From: Heterobasidion occidentale
Lineage: Eukaryota > Basidiomycota > Agaricomycetes > Russulales > Bondarzewiaceae
DNA: 64,000 nt
Direction of reading: 5' to 3'
Assembly (NCBI GenBank): GCA_039111635.1
Contig: JBCAQO010000001.1
Span: 1,798,001-1,862,000 of the forward strand
Shown here in pieces: positions 36,205 through 46,504 of this stretch; position 1 is the stretch's first letter; the number at the start of each line of letters is the position of its first letter. Made by a program: the position numbers and the translations under genes. Under the pieces are notes generated by a model. That model was not told the DNA's origin and made no database searches. It was given only the letters and a program-made list of their open reading frames with translations.

Positions 36205-38672
36205 ATGGGGTCTCTCCTTTCTTTTTTGATTCACCCTTTTGATGCCCTTCAACCAAAACATCAAGACAATGACGGCAATATTAACGACTTATTATACCAC
36301 CTCACGCTATGCGTAGCCTTCGGTATATGGACCGTGGCGAGACGATACCAGAATGCTCAAAACAGAGCGATACCCTTCCGCATCCCTTCATTAGAGGTAG
36401 GCTTGTTCCATGATGTCCTCGACCATGTTGTACTCAAAAAGAGCCTACAGGCAGCAGAGCCGAAATTCACTGGCAAAATGATCTCCAATGCTACTATTGA
36501 ATCCCACAAATCTGACAGCACCCTCCTTCCCTCCTATACCCTCCCGGAATGCGAATATATCACCAGCTTCGATCCCGCAACGGGTTATCATCTCGGGACT
36601 TACGTGGCTGATAGCGTTGAAGACGTTGAACGCAAAATTCAAAAAGCATCAGATGCGCAGAAGGATTGGCGGAGGACTACATTCGCAGATCGCAGACGCG
36701 TTGTACGTAGTCTGAAGAAATGGCTGGTGGAAAATCAGGAAGCTTGCGCGCGGACTGCTTGTCGGGACACAGGCAAAACACGTGAGTACTGTACTGTTTG
36801 GAATTCATGCGACTGACGACGGCCCATGCTTGTAGTCATCGACGCTGCACTGGGCGAGATCCTGACAACATGTTCGAAGATGGATTGGCTGATTCAACAT
36901 GGCGAGCGCTATCTGCGACCACAAACGAGAAGAACCAATCTCATGCTCAGTTATAAGAAGTCGCAAGTGCATTACCAACCTTTAGGCGTCGTTGCTGCGA
37001 TAGTATCTTGGAACTACCGTAGGTCCCTTCGGTTTCTGACTTTCTAACAGTATATCCTGAAAGGCAAGTTCAGCTCTGCATAATGCCTGGTCACCAATTC
37101 TCGCTGCCATCTTCGCTGGTAATGGGGTGGTCTGAAGTGTTCAGAACAAGTAATTTGGTCAACGACTTGGTTTGTTGACGTCATCCGCAAGTGTCTTGAA
37201 GTATGCGGATTTGATCAAGAGCTGGTGCAGGTATGAGTTCCGGATCTGCCTCAGAATGTCTCATTTACTAGTGCTAGTTGGCCTGCTGCCTACCTGCCCA
37301 AGCCGAAGCCTTGACACAATCCCCAATCATCAAACACATCACGTTCATTGGCTCTGAACACGTTGGCCGTGAGGTCGGTGATCTCTTTTATTGGCCTGAA
37401 CGCTTCACTCACAGGAGGCCAGGTCGCCAAAGCTGCCACGAAGCATTTAACTCCCGTGACTCTGGAACTTGGAGGCAAGGATCCCGCAATTATCCTGCCT
37501 GGCACCGAAATCGATAAGTGGGCTAGTATCTGGATGCGTGGAATCTTGTGAGTTTATTCGAGCTGTCGTACTCTCCTGGCGTTTTAATGCTCTTTCGTGA
37601 GCCAAAATGCCGGCCAGAATTGTATAGGTATCGAACGCGTGATTGTTCATTCATCGCAGTACGACGAAGTCTATCAGCTATTGGTTGAGCGTGCGAGCGG
37701 CTTGCGCTGTGGTTCTGCGTTGACAGCCGACAGTGTAGGCAGCGGCGTAGATTGCGGTTCCATGATTTCGTCTCAACGTTTCGAAGTTTTGGAACAAATA
37801 ATCAAGGATGCAGGATCACATGGCGCAAAGATTGAGCTTGGTGGAGCTCGTTTGCGCCATCCATATCTCGAAAGCGGGGCGTATTTTGCGCCAACAGTCA
37901 TCGGCAATGTGACCCCCGATATGAACGTTGCTAAACAAGAATGTATGTCACTCTATATATTCCCGCGGCTATGGAAGATGATGTTTGTATAGTGTTTGCT
38001 CCGGTGGCCGTCGTAATGCCATATGATGAGATCGAAGATGCCATCGAAATGGCGAATGGCACAGGATATGGGCTGGGTGCCAGTGTCTTTGGTCCCGATC
38101 AAAACCAATGTTTAGACATCGCGAAGCAATTGGAATGCGGGATGGTCTCTGTGAATGACTTTGCAGTTTTCTATGTAAGTGACAACCTCGCTACTTCTGA
38201 CTTAATAATTGACTTTTATCTGCAGTTAAAGTAGGTCCAGGTGCATTGTCTGACTCGTGCCTCATCCTCTCTAATTTGTGTCTCATCCTCAGTCAAGATC
38301 TGCCCTTTGGAGGATTTAAAGCCAGCGGTTATGGGCGATTTGGTCAGTCCTCCTCGCCCATACTACTGGGTTCTCGACTGACGAAGTTTGGCGGATCTAA
38401 TAGGTGGGCCTGAAGGCCTCCGCGCTCTCACAAATCCCAAAGCCATCGTAACTGACCGTTGGCCTTGGCTTATCCAAACTGGGATTCCAAAGCCTTTGGA
38501 CTACCCGATCCGTTCGCTTTCGCAAGGCTGGTAAGTCTTCTCGTTCCCCCTGTCATAATTTAGGGATCTCACTGTTTTCAGGGACTTCGTGAGCGGCTTG
38601 GTTGGGCTATTTTATGCTGACGGATGGCGTGGTCGCTTCCAAGGCTTGAACAAGCTCTGGCTGTCAAGATGA
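36205..38672 (+). CDS. Membrane-associated aldehyde dehydrogenase (MSC7-like), with one apparent frameshift
   Basis: NAD(P)-dependent oxidation of aldehydes. The ATG at 36205 gives MGSLLSFLIHPFDALQPKHQ and an N-terminal hydrophobic helix (LLYHLTLCVAFGIWTVARRY), as in yeast Msc7-like enzymes. Domain landmarks are SFDPATGYHLGTYVADSVED, QPLGVVAAIVSWNY, the NAD-site helix IKHITFIGSEHVGREV, LELGGKDPAIILPGTEIDKW with the general-base glutamate, and SQNAGQNCIGIERV with the catalytic cysteine. Later come LPFGGFKASGYGRFGGPEGL and a C-terminal hydrophobic stretch ending NKLWLSR at 38672. In the exon 37074-37217 the frame reads LHNAWSPILAAIFAGNGVV and then meets TGA at 37133-37135, while the next frame continues the expected KCSEQVIWST. 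That is a one-base loss, either a real mutation or an assembly error. All other splice joins keep frame. Confidence 0.82.
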
Positions 38673-39353
38673 TATTGCTTCCGTGCCGCCCTGGATGACG
38701 GATATTTAGCATTTTTGGATATAATCTATTTTTACTGTCATCGCTTTCGATGTGGAAAGGTGGATCCCGTTGATGGAAGCAACCCGGTATTTTTTGGTTG
38801 ATCAAAGGATAAGGCTCGTGTTACAACGCCCCACATGCTCCTTCCTGGATAAGATCGGAGAAGGATTGGACCTGCTGGGGCATGCCATCGATAACTTTTG
38901 GTTGGAAATTAGTACAACACTTCCATAACCCAATAGTCGATTTCTCTGTGTTGAACAGCTTTGGAACCCATTTCATGATGTTTGAGTATGGCCGGTTACA
39001 GAATGAATTCCAGGCCCTCGCACATGCGTGACGTCCTAATAGAGACCCTTACTCCATCTGTGACCTTGGATTTCCATGTTCCTCTTCCTGGATCGCGACG
39101 CATGCTTCTGTCGCTAGGTGCCACATGTTTTCTTCCACTGCCCTTGTGCTCACCTTGCCTGCCCCAGACTCCCCGTGCTGTAGCGCTCAGTGAAAATAGC
39201 TTGACGTGCGTTACGCAGACTATCTTCCGTGTAATTCGACCCACGAAAACTATCAAATGATCACCTGCCTATCTATTCCGAGCCGCATACTGCTGCATGT
39301 GGGTTTGCTGGCCTGCACGTTCGATAACACAGCCAAGTCTTTCGATGATCGCT
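38673..39353. other. Intergenic, no gene recognised
   Basis: Between two plus-strand genes. It holds the aldehyde dehydrogenase 3' flank and the RNase T2 upstream region. Nothing else is supported. Confidence 0.45.
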
Positions 39354-39362
39354 ATATAAAAA
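39354..39362 (+). promoter_or_regulatory. TATA box of RNase T2 gene
   Basis: TATATAAAA lies only about 20 bp upstream of the first ATG (39382) and 50 bp upstream of the second (39412). If it is functional, the second Met, which gives the tighter signal peptide, may be the true start. Confidence 0.45.
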
Positions 39363-39381
39363 GCTGTCGTTGTTGGCCTCC

Positions 39382-41485
39382 ATGCCTACTTCCACCTACT
39401 TTCCCTGCATCATGTTCCCCCTCTCGTTGCTTTGGGTCGCCCTCTCCGGTTCGGCTGCTGTCAGTGCTAGCACTACCAACACCACGTTCGTGAGGCCTCT
39501 GGACCATTTGTTCAAGCGCTTGAGCACTAGCTGTGGAACTTCCGGGCAAACGTCATGTCTGAACACGACTACGCAGGGTAACTTATGCTGTTTCGAGGCC
39601 CCTGGGGTATGTTCCTATTGGAGAACAATGAGGCAAGTGCTTATTTCGAGGGTATTCGCGGTTTCAGGGCTTGCTGCTGCAGACCCAGTTTTGGGACACC
39701 GATCCTTCTACCGGGCCTAGCAACAGCTGGACCATTCATGGTGCGTGATCAGCGAGATCTCTAATATTTCGCAGGCGGCCTGACAATCGTGCGTAGGATT
39801 GTGGCCAGACAAGTAAGTAATTTCATCAATGGACTCATAAGCGGCGCTTGAACGCGATTCCGTCCTCAGTTGCGATGGCACCTTCAAATCGAGCTGTGAT
39901 TCCAGCCGCGCTTACACGGGCATTAGTTCGGTGCGGTCCTTACATTCGCTACGAGATATGTAATGTCAGACTGAAAGTCAACTCCCAGCTCCTTTCTAAT
40001 CAGGGAGCAAGCGACACCCTTTCATTTATGAACGACGTGCGTGCTGTTTCCTGGAGCTGTCTTTCAGTGTAAATGAGCCATAACTGAACGCTGATCTCAG
40101 TACTGGGTTGACATCAATGGCGATAATGAGCAATTTTGGGAGGTACAATCGGTTTTCAATCCTACTGGTTGAAACTGACACCGTAGATGCAGCACGAATG
40201 GTCAAAGCACGGAACTTGCATGAGGTAAATAGCCTTTATTTTGGATTCTAGGTCGAACTCATGGGGCAATGTCAGCACACTGCACACCAGCTGCCTTCCT
40301 TCTGGGAGTGCAAAGGGCGCGGAGGTGTGAATCAGATTCACGAAAGCGTATATGCGCCCCCGTTGATAAACCTGTTTTAGGCCGTAGCTTTCTTCCAAAC
40401 CGTTGTCAAGTTGTTCAAGGTAAATCGTCTCAATTCACTTAAACAATTGAAGAATTAATAGCTTGATGTAGTCGCTTCCAACGTACGATTGGCTTGCTGC
40501 GGAGGGAATAACTCCGAGTTCCAGCCAATCATTCACATTGTCCCAAATAACATCTGCGCTCAAGTCTCAGTCGGGGGTGAGGCCATCCTGCTCCTTGTAC
40601 AATCTCTTGTCAGACCGATACCGAACAATAGGTCACTCCGGCGCTCGATTGCGACGGAAAAAATCTGAATCAAATCAGCTGGTACTTCCATCTGAAAGGG
40701 TCTGTCATTGACGGGAAGTTTGTCGCCATTGGTCAGCTTTTTTTACTTGCCCGGATACTAGGTGCCACATCTGAAACCCGAACTCTAGATGCACCGGAGG
40801 CAGGATCATGCGCATCCACTGGACTCAAGTATCCTCCCAAGTCTGGGACACCTGCGAGCACCGTAAGTACGTCTAATATCGCGTTTAAACCCTGGCTTAC
40901 TTTGCTTTCCAGACACCCTCTTCATCTTCCGTGAGCGTGTTTACATTGTTGATGTCTCAGTAGATTTATAACATGTGCATCATATTAGACTAGCACGCCC
41001 ACCTCTGTAGGTTTTTTGATCTTTTGCACCTTCATCGTTATTTATTTGGTGGTAGGCCCCAGGAGATCTTCCTTCTAAGGCTACTATCAGCGTGTTGACG
41101 TCCTCTGGTGCTGTCGGAGGACTCCTTTCAGCGGGTACATGGTCTGTGCAGACACCGGGAACTTATACAATATCCGGGACAAGCTCGAGTTTCACCTTGA
41201 CATCGTCCAAGGGCAAGTGCGCAGTCCAAAGCTCGTCTTTCGTATGCGGCAGCAGCGTCTCAACCGCTTCCACGTTCTCTGTGGTAAGTCGCATATCTGT
41301 ACTGGCCAGCGGCATATTATGATTCTGACTCTGTTTAGGTCACGTCAGGAAGCAATCTACTTGTAGCTTTCAGTGGATCTACGGCATTCTCTAGCAGTGC
41401 AGTTCCCAGTGGATCCACCCAACAGACGTTGGTTACGGGCAATGGCCAATCTCAACATGTCACGCTCGCCCTTGTGTCGACATGA
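39382..41485 (+). CDS. Secreted ribonuclease T2 with C-terminal extension
   Basis: Acid endoribonuclease secreted or vacuolar. The start is at 39382 or 39412 (MFPLSLLWVALSGSAAVSAS, a signal peptide). Early Cys-rich sequence LSTSCGTSGQTSC is followed by LLLQTQFWDTDPST and SNSWTIHG; after an intron the motif finishes LWPD, completing catalytic site I (WTIHGLWP). The next exon reads CDGTFKSSCDSSRAYTGISS. Catalytic site II is split by an intron: FWE, then HEWSKHGTC at about 40196-40222, with both catalytic histidines present. After the catalytic domain comes a Ser/Thr/Pro linker and a domain with LLSAGTWSVQTPGTYTISG and a Cys pair (KCAVQSSSFVC), ending VTLALVST at 41485. Large fungal T2 enzymes carry a similar tail. 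At least nine introns are implied; several borders are approximate. Confidence 0.86.
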
Positions 41486-41677
41486 GTAGATAACAACTGG
41501 ATCGTGTTGACGTCATTTACTTTAACGTTTGGCGTGCTTATGTGTAAAGATTAAGAGGGACATGCATTTATGGGCCCGTGGACTTTTGTGGGTTTCGAGA
41601 AGAGCATGCTTATCTCCTATTACATCAACCCCAAATTGTACGCCATATATTTCCAGGTATTAATTATATTTTCACAT

Positions 41678-41757
41678 GACGTCTTAGCTCAGTGGTAGAG
41701 CGTGTGATTCCAGTTAATGCCTCCACAAGGCCGGCGGTTCGACTCCGTCAGATGTCA
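41678..41757 (+). tRNA. tRNA-Trp(CCA) with a short intron
   Basis: Folds as a full cloverleaf. The acceptor stem is GACGTCT paired with AGATGTC, with discriminator A. The D arm is GCTC-AGTGGTA-GAGC. The anticodon stem starts TGTGA and its loop is TTCCAG, giving anticodon CCA. The variable loop is AGGCC, and the T arm is GGCGG-TTCGACT-CCGTC. An intron of about 8 nt (TTAATGCC) must be removed after position 37, the usual eukaryotic place and a known feature of tRNA-Trp in fungi. One mismatch (A31-C39) remains in the anticodon stem. Internal A and B boxes (TTAGCTCAGTGGTAGAG, GGTTCGACTCC) are good. Confidence 0.85.
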
Positions 41758-41758
41758 G

Positions 41759-41763
41759 TTTTT
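41759..41763 (+). terminator. RNA polymerase III terminator of tRNA-Trp
   Basis: Run of five T residues directly after the tRNA discriminator base. Confidence 0.65.
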
Positions 41764-42430
41764 GTTTCTTTTCACTCAGTGCAGCTGCAGATTTGTTTTC
41801 AATTGTCACTGCGTGTGAACTAGTCCAAGGTTGGCATTGCACCCACAGAGTTTCACAATGTCTGCCAGCTCAAGGCCATGCTCAATAAGGAAGAATGACA
41901 ACTCAAAATCTCATTATCCACCTCCTAGCACAAGCAGGTCATGTGCCTGGCATAAAGACCTGCATTTCTCGCCACATTAGCACATGCCTTTCTAAGGTTT
42001 GTGGCCATGAGTGGCATGTGAAGAATAAGGTTTTGACCACCTATGTTAGATGCCAAAAATCTGTGTCTTTTTATTAGCAAGACACAGAGTTCATAAAGAC
42101 CAAGGACTTACAATGGCTCCTCCAACATCTCTGGTAGAATGGTGAGTTTCTCATTAGACCCCATATAGATATTGTTCAGGCTCTAGAGAAAAGAGCCATC
42201 AGGATATACACAGCATCATCATTGAGTGATGACTTACTATCGGGCCAAAGGCATCATAGAACCACAAATATACAATAAGCCAAATTTGAGGTTCAAAGAT
42301 GATATTGTGTGATTTAGTTAGCAGCTTAAACATAAACACCTAGGTCTTGGCAATAGTGCCCAAATTCCAGCCCTGATGATTAAGATATGGTCAATGAATG
42401 AAGACATGATATCAACATGGTGGCAGCACC
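41764..42430. other. AT-rich stretch between tRNA and retrotransposon nest
   Basis: About 670 bp, more AT-rich than its neighbours, with only short frames interrupted by stops. One piece translates EKRAIRIYTASSLSDDLL, which hints at decayed transposon coding, but I cannot assign it. Confidence 0.35.
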
Positions 42431-42500
42431 TGTTATGACTTGACCTATCGGGGCCCTTTGGGGCCATGTCTATCCTATGGCTCAAGCATCACATGCTAGG
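42431..42500 (+). repeat. 70-bp LTR-end fragment, inverted relative to element B
   Basis: Starts TGTTATGACTTGACC and matches, as an inverted copy with roughly ten differences, the 54119-54188 end of element B's 3' LTR. The simplest reading is a truncated older LTR of the same family in opposite orientation, into which B inserted. The alternative is that B's LTR itself carries 70-bp terminal inverted repeats. Confidence 0.6.
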
Positions 42501-42774
42501 TGTTACGAACTGCTCGTTCAGTAACCCAAGAGTAATAGGTTCTTCCCTAGGTCGCACAATGGACTGAGTGGTGGGCGGAGTCTCGACTGTATCAGGCAAT
42601 GATACAGGAGGGGATAATGATTGGCTCTAAGAGTCCTGTATGCGTAGATACAGGGGAACGAAGAGAATAGACTGAAGATCCTCAGCCTATTCTATGGGCC
42701 TTATATACTGTATGGGGTATAGGGTAAGAGTCCGTGTGCTTCTCCAGATTCCCATCCTAGGAGAGCTGTGGTCG

Positions 42775-42778
42775 CCGT
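42775..42778. repeat. Target-site duplication of element A (left)
   Basis: CCGT directly before the LTR, matched by CCGT at 53874-53877 directly after the other LTR. Confidence 0.7.
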
Positions 42779-43856
42779 TGTTACGCTAGAGGTGGCTCTA
42801 AGTGCCGAGCACAACACCAAAACAACCTCTAATGCAAGGGGTGCTGGAGCTAGTATCTAATACACAAGGAATTGTTAGTGATGACTTTAGAAATCGATGG
42901 CGTACTGAGAAGCAGCGAGGAGTGTGAGATTATAGCGCCCGAACGGTTTCGGGACTGCGTCGAACACCGACCGAACGTTCGGTCGGTCAAGTCGGGGATT
43001 CGGTCGGTAACGAGAAAGTAGTGTCGCGACCGACAACTACGTGCTTCAAGAGCCACACAGGACTCTGACAATATACGAGGGAGGACGAGGGGTACGAGCG
43101 AAGAGACGAGTACGAACGCGAACAAGGCCGAACAACGAGGATGACAAGTTTTCGGGAGTCGACGAAGACGATTTTGATGGTTGAGACGAGTGCGAATGAG
43201 CTCTGAACTGTGGGGTGCGAAAGCTGGTTTATTCCAGAGTTGTATGTAGGTTTTTATAGTAAACAGAGCCCCTAAGTAAAATATTAAACAAGAAATGAGA
43301 GTAGATGTCGAATGGGCGCCAAGCCTTAGCGATCAGAGAAGATAAGAAGGTAGGTGAGATGTCCATATGGGTTCCGAAGGTGACAAGGTAAAAGTTAATC
43401 AGCGATGGCGAAATCCCGAACGTTCGGGATCCGTCGCCCGAGCGTAGGTAGCCGGAACAGGCGTTGGAGAACCAATGAAAATAAAGAAGAGGTATCGTAC
43501 GGCCAGGGTGGCCAAGTAATGGTACAAAATCGCGTTTGACCGACCATGTGGAGGTCGGGAAGATAAGCGATAAGGACCGACCGACTCACGGAGCACATCG
43601 GCCGACACGGAAGACTGGCTCCGATCTCGTAACCACCTATCGTAACACCCCTGTGTGGTCATGGTAAGTACGTGAAGTGTGGGCGAACTGACCCAAGTGC
43701 TGCCGAACGTCCTTTGGAGGGTTGCGGTCGGTCGGGTGGGGACCGACCGTGTTCGGTGCAAGTCGGCATCTTCGGTACTCGTCTAACGCTGTGGAGTATC
43801 TCCCCAAAGCTTCCCGAATACCTCCCTCGGACCCTAGCGCGGGTACATGCTCATCA
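42779..43856 (-). repeat. 3' LTR of element A
   Basis: Plus-strand view TGTTACGCTAGAGG ... CATGCTCATCA, 1078 bp, nearly identical to 52796-53873. It contains a minus-strand TATA box (43250-43258, GTTTTTATA on the plus strand) and several copies of an accGACCGA/TCGGTC-type short repeat. Small open frames inside it are duplicated in both LTRs and are not genes. Confidence 0.92.
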
Positions 43857-43892
43857 TCTCCTCCCTACTGAAATCCTGACTGTCCTCAGTCA
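43857..43892 (-). other. Polypurine tract of element A (3' copy)
   Basis: On the minus strand TAGGGAGGAGA abuts the start of the 3' LTR, the position of the plus-strand primer. The 35-bp block CTCCTCCCTACTGAAATC... continues to 43892 and recurs at 46436-46470. Confidence 0.65.
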
Positions 43893-44295
43893 GTGGTCGG
43901 TGGCTATGAGTCGGAGCGGAAAAAAATGGCGTGGAAAGAAGTGGGGGCGTGGGAGAGATGTGGCAAGGGTGGATTAATCGGCAAGGAGATGTCATAGAAA
44001 GGACCGGGTCGGCGCGCAAGAGAGACCGGGGCTGAGTCGGCAAAGTCCTGTGGCGTGGCAACCGATTAGGTGAGGAAGTGGCTGAAGCCTAGAGTGCCCC
44101 AACTAGACGCTGGCGTGAGAGCGTGTCGGCAAAGGGCGGTGGCGCGTATCGCGGTCTCTGCCGAGCGTAGTGGCACGGGGCTTTGTCAGGTGACCACAAT
44201 CACCTGCCGATCGTTGATTCTCCAGCGACTAAGTCCTTCATCGCCACCCTCCTGCCGCTTCGTCTCCTCGTCCGAACCCTTTCGGCCTTCCCACC
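43893..44295 (+). promoter_or_regulatory. Leader of the antisense gene in element A
   Basis: Non-coding stretch between the polypurine tract and the ATG of the antisense gene. It is purine-rich on the plus strand at first and pyrimidine-rich close to the ATG (about 44220-44295), which is common before fungal start codons. Confidence 0.35.
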
Positions 44296-46019
44296 ATGTC
44301 CTCCATCCTCTCTGTCCTCAAAACCAAGCTCGGGGAGTACATGCTCGCCCTTCCTGACGGCGCCGCCGAATACGAAGATTACGAGGCCTGGGCGCAGGGG
44401 TTCGCCAAACGAGTGGTAAGTCGGTCCTTCCTTTTGCCTTCTGCTGGCTGCTGACGTCCTTGCAGGCTGTATTCGATCGTTCGGCGCGTGGGCAGGACGT
44501 GCCCGAACTCGCGGCCTGGGTCGCCGAGGCTGAGAGTGGCCTCGACCATGTTGCCACCAACGACTGGCTTGCCTGGGGGTCGCGCATCTTGCCGCAGCGT
44601 GCGGCGCGCTTTGCAGCGCAGAAACAGCAACAGGCGGCCGAAGAACAGGCCCTGGCAGAGGAGGCTGCGCGGGTCGCTGTCGCCGAACGTGAGGCTGAGG
44701 AAGCCGAGGCGATGCGGGCTGCCGCTGCCCGTCAGTTGGCCGAAGCGGATCGTCGGCGGCGCCGGGAGGCTTTGGTGGAGGCCATGTTCAACGGGTCGCT
44801 CGATCCTGAACAAGGTGATCGTCAGCTGTCTGAGCTGGAGGCAGAGTCCGTCCTTCCCCTTCCTCTCTTTCTTCGCTCTCCTTCTCCCTCTGCCGCCGCT
44901 TCCTCTTCTCATCCTGTCCCGTCCGCCGACTCATCCCATCCCGACCCGTCCGCCGACTCGTCCTATCCCGACCCGTCCGCCGCTGACTCTGCGCTTGCAT
45001 CCGCAACCGATGCCCTGGACCGAATGAGCGTGGGTCTGGTCGCCGCCGCTGCCCGACCGACGTGAAGGGCAAACAGTCGGCCGCGGCTGTTGTCGTCGAG
45101 TTTGCTCACCAACTGACGCCACCTCTTGGACGCGTTGTCCTTCCTCTCGGCCCTGGGACGGGCCGAATGTCGACAGTTAGGTCCCCTGTGGAGCGGAATG
45201 GTGACGGGAAGCTGCTCGAAGACCCTCCCGAATTATTACCTGGTGATGTCTTGGTGAGTTCCCTCCCTCTTGCCGCCGCTTCATATTGCTGATCATCCTT
45301 CTTCTAGGCCGACTACGCTTGTCATCGCTGTGCGACCGCCTTTCAGACCAAGGCGTTCCGATGCTACCAGAGACCTGGGCTGGTGTCGTGCACTAAGTGT
45401 GCCAGGGAGTCGAAGGGGTGTAGCTTCCAGCCCGGGTGGATGCCGATGGAGAAGGGGAAGGGGAAGTCGAAGGAGAAGGGAAAGGGGAAGTCGAAGGAGC
45501 AGTCGGCGCCGAAGGCGGAGGAGAGGGAACGCCCCTTAAAGCGTCGTAAGGTAGAGGTGGTTGTCCCCGTGCGGTCAGTCGGGGATAGCATCGCCCAAAC
45601 GAAAGGTAAGTCATTTTTCGGTTGGATTGGAGATGGGAGCTCATCGTTCGGTATTGTTCGGTGCAGCCGCTCGCACCCGAAAGCCGGTCCAGCGGCTTCC
45701 TACCACTGCTAGGGCCGTCCTCGCTCCTACCCGCCCTTCCCGCGCTCGTTCGGCTGCCTTCCCCGCTCCTACCGACTCTTCTCGCCTCTCGCCCATCGTC
45801 GCCCAAGGCATCGCGTCTGAGCTTCGGTACCGCATCGCGGTGGCTGAGGGTACGCGTGCTTCGCTGGCGCGCTCGGTCGCGATGTGGCAGGCTGAGCTAG
45901 AGTCGCTCGAGGTGCGGGCGGGTCCATCCACGTCCCCCGACGTTGTCTTGGTCGAGGACTCGTCGGAGGCAGACGATTCGGGAATGTCGGTGTCGGACGA
46001 CTTTCTTCCCGATGAGTAG
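44296..46019 (+). CDS. Spliced antisense gene inside element A, Cys-cluster protein
   Basis: Transcribed opposite to the retrotransposon. Exon 1 (44296-44415) begins MSSILSVLKTKLGEYMLALP and ends at GTAAGT. The intron 44416-44465 ends TTGCAG. Exon 2 is a charged Ala/Glu/Arg helix (QQQAAEEQALAEEAARVAVA), then a Ser/Pro/Asp repeat (HPDPSADSSYPDPSA). Near 45027-45065 the frame changes, either by a very short intron or a one-base loss. The next part reads KQSAAAVVVEFAHQLTPPLG and ends PGDVL at a GTGAGT donor; intron 45254-45307. The following exon has a Cys cluster, YACHRCATAFQTKAFRCYQ then SCTKCARESKGCSF, and a Lys/Gly basic run. A last intron from GTAAGT to CAG joins to AARTRKPVQRL, and the stop is at 46019 after an acidic tail. 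Function is unknown. CxxC...C...CxxC...KxxC resembles fungal zinc clusters. Confidence 0.7.
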
Positions 46020-46504
46020 AATAGCTTCGAGGGTTCTGTAGTATAGTAAAAATGTATCATAAAAGTGAAGGGACTGTCCTGAGTTAAATGAGACGTTCGG
46101 TGAAGACTAGAGGCATTGTTCGGGAAATCGGTCGGCGAAATGGCTGTGTGAATGTACTTGTAAGCGAAGCGTTCGGCAGAAATGAAGAAAATAAATTGGA
46201 ATATTAGGGGAAGCCTCAGTATGTCATCACAGGCATAAAACCTATGGTTTTGCGCAAATCGGAAGAAGTCTTCAATGCGGCTTGGTACTTGAAGGAGTGA
46301 TGGGGAAAATGAGTGCCGACTATTCGGTCGGCGATTGGTCGGCAGCAAAAGTACTAAGAGATGCGGAAATAATCGGGTGTCAGTCCATGTCTGTGACGAA
46401 TGAATCGGAATAAGGAATGGGTATATCTGTGCATCCTCCTCCCTACTGAAATCGTGACTGTCCCCAGTCACCGACCGAAGAGAGCGAAGGGTGGGAGGGT
46501 GGGT
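46020..46504. other. Spacer between antisense gene and pol of element A
   Basis: Convergent 3' ends of the antisense gene and pol meet here. It contains the internal polypurine-like copy at 46436-46470. No coding signal. Confidence 0.5.
46436..46470 (-). repeat. Internal polypurine-like copy in element A
   Basis: CTCCTCCCTACTGAAATCGT and following bases match 43858-43892 at 33 of 35 positions. It lies just after the pol stop (46505), so the antisense gene is bracketed by two copies of the 3'-end signal. Confidence 0.75.

Noticed and set aside
42850..43125. 91-residue minus-strand frame (and identical one at 52867-53142)
   Set aside because: Lies inside both LTRs of element A and is duplicated only because the LTRs are; no domain.
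44379..44912. 177-residue minus-strand frame opposite the antisense gene
   Set aside because: Mirror frame of a GC-rich exon; the plus strand has matching splice sites and better coding character.
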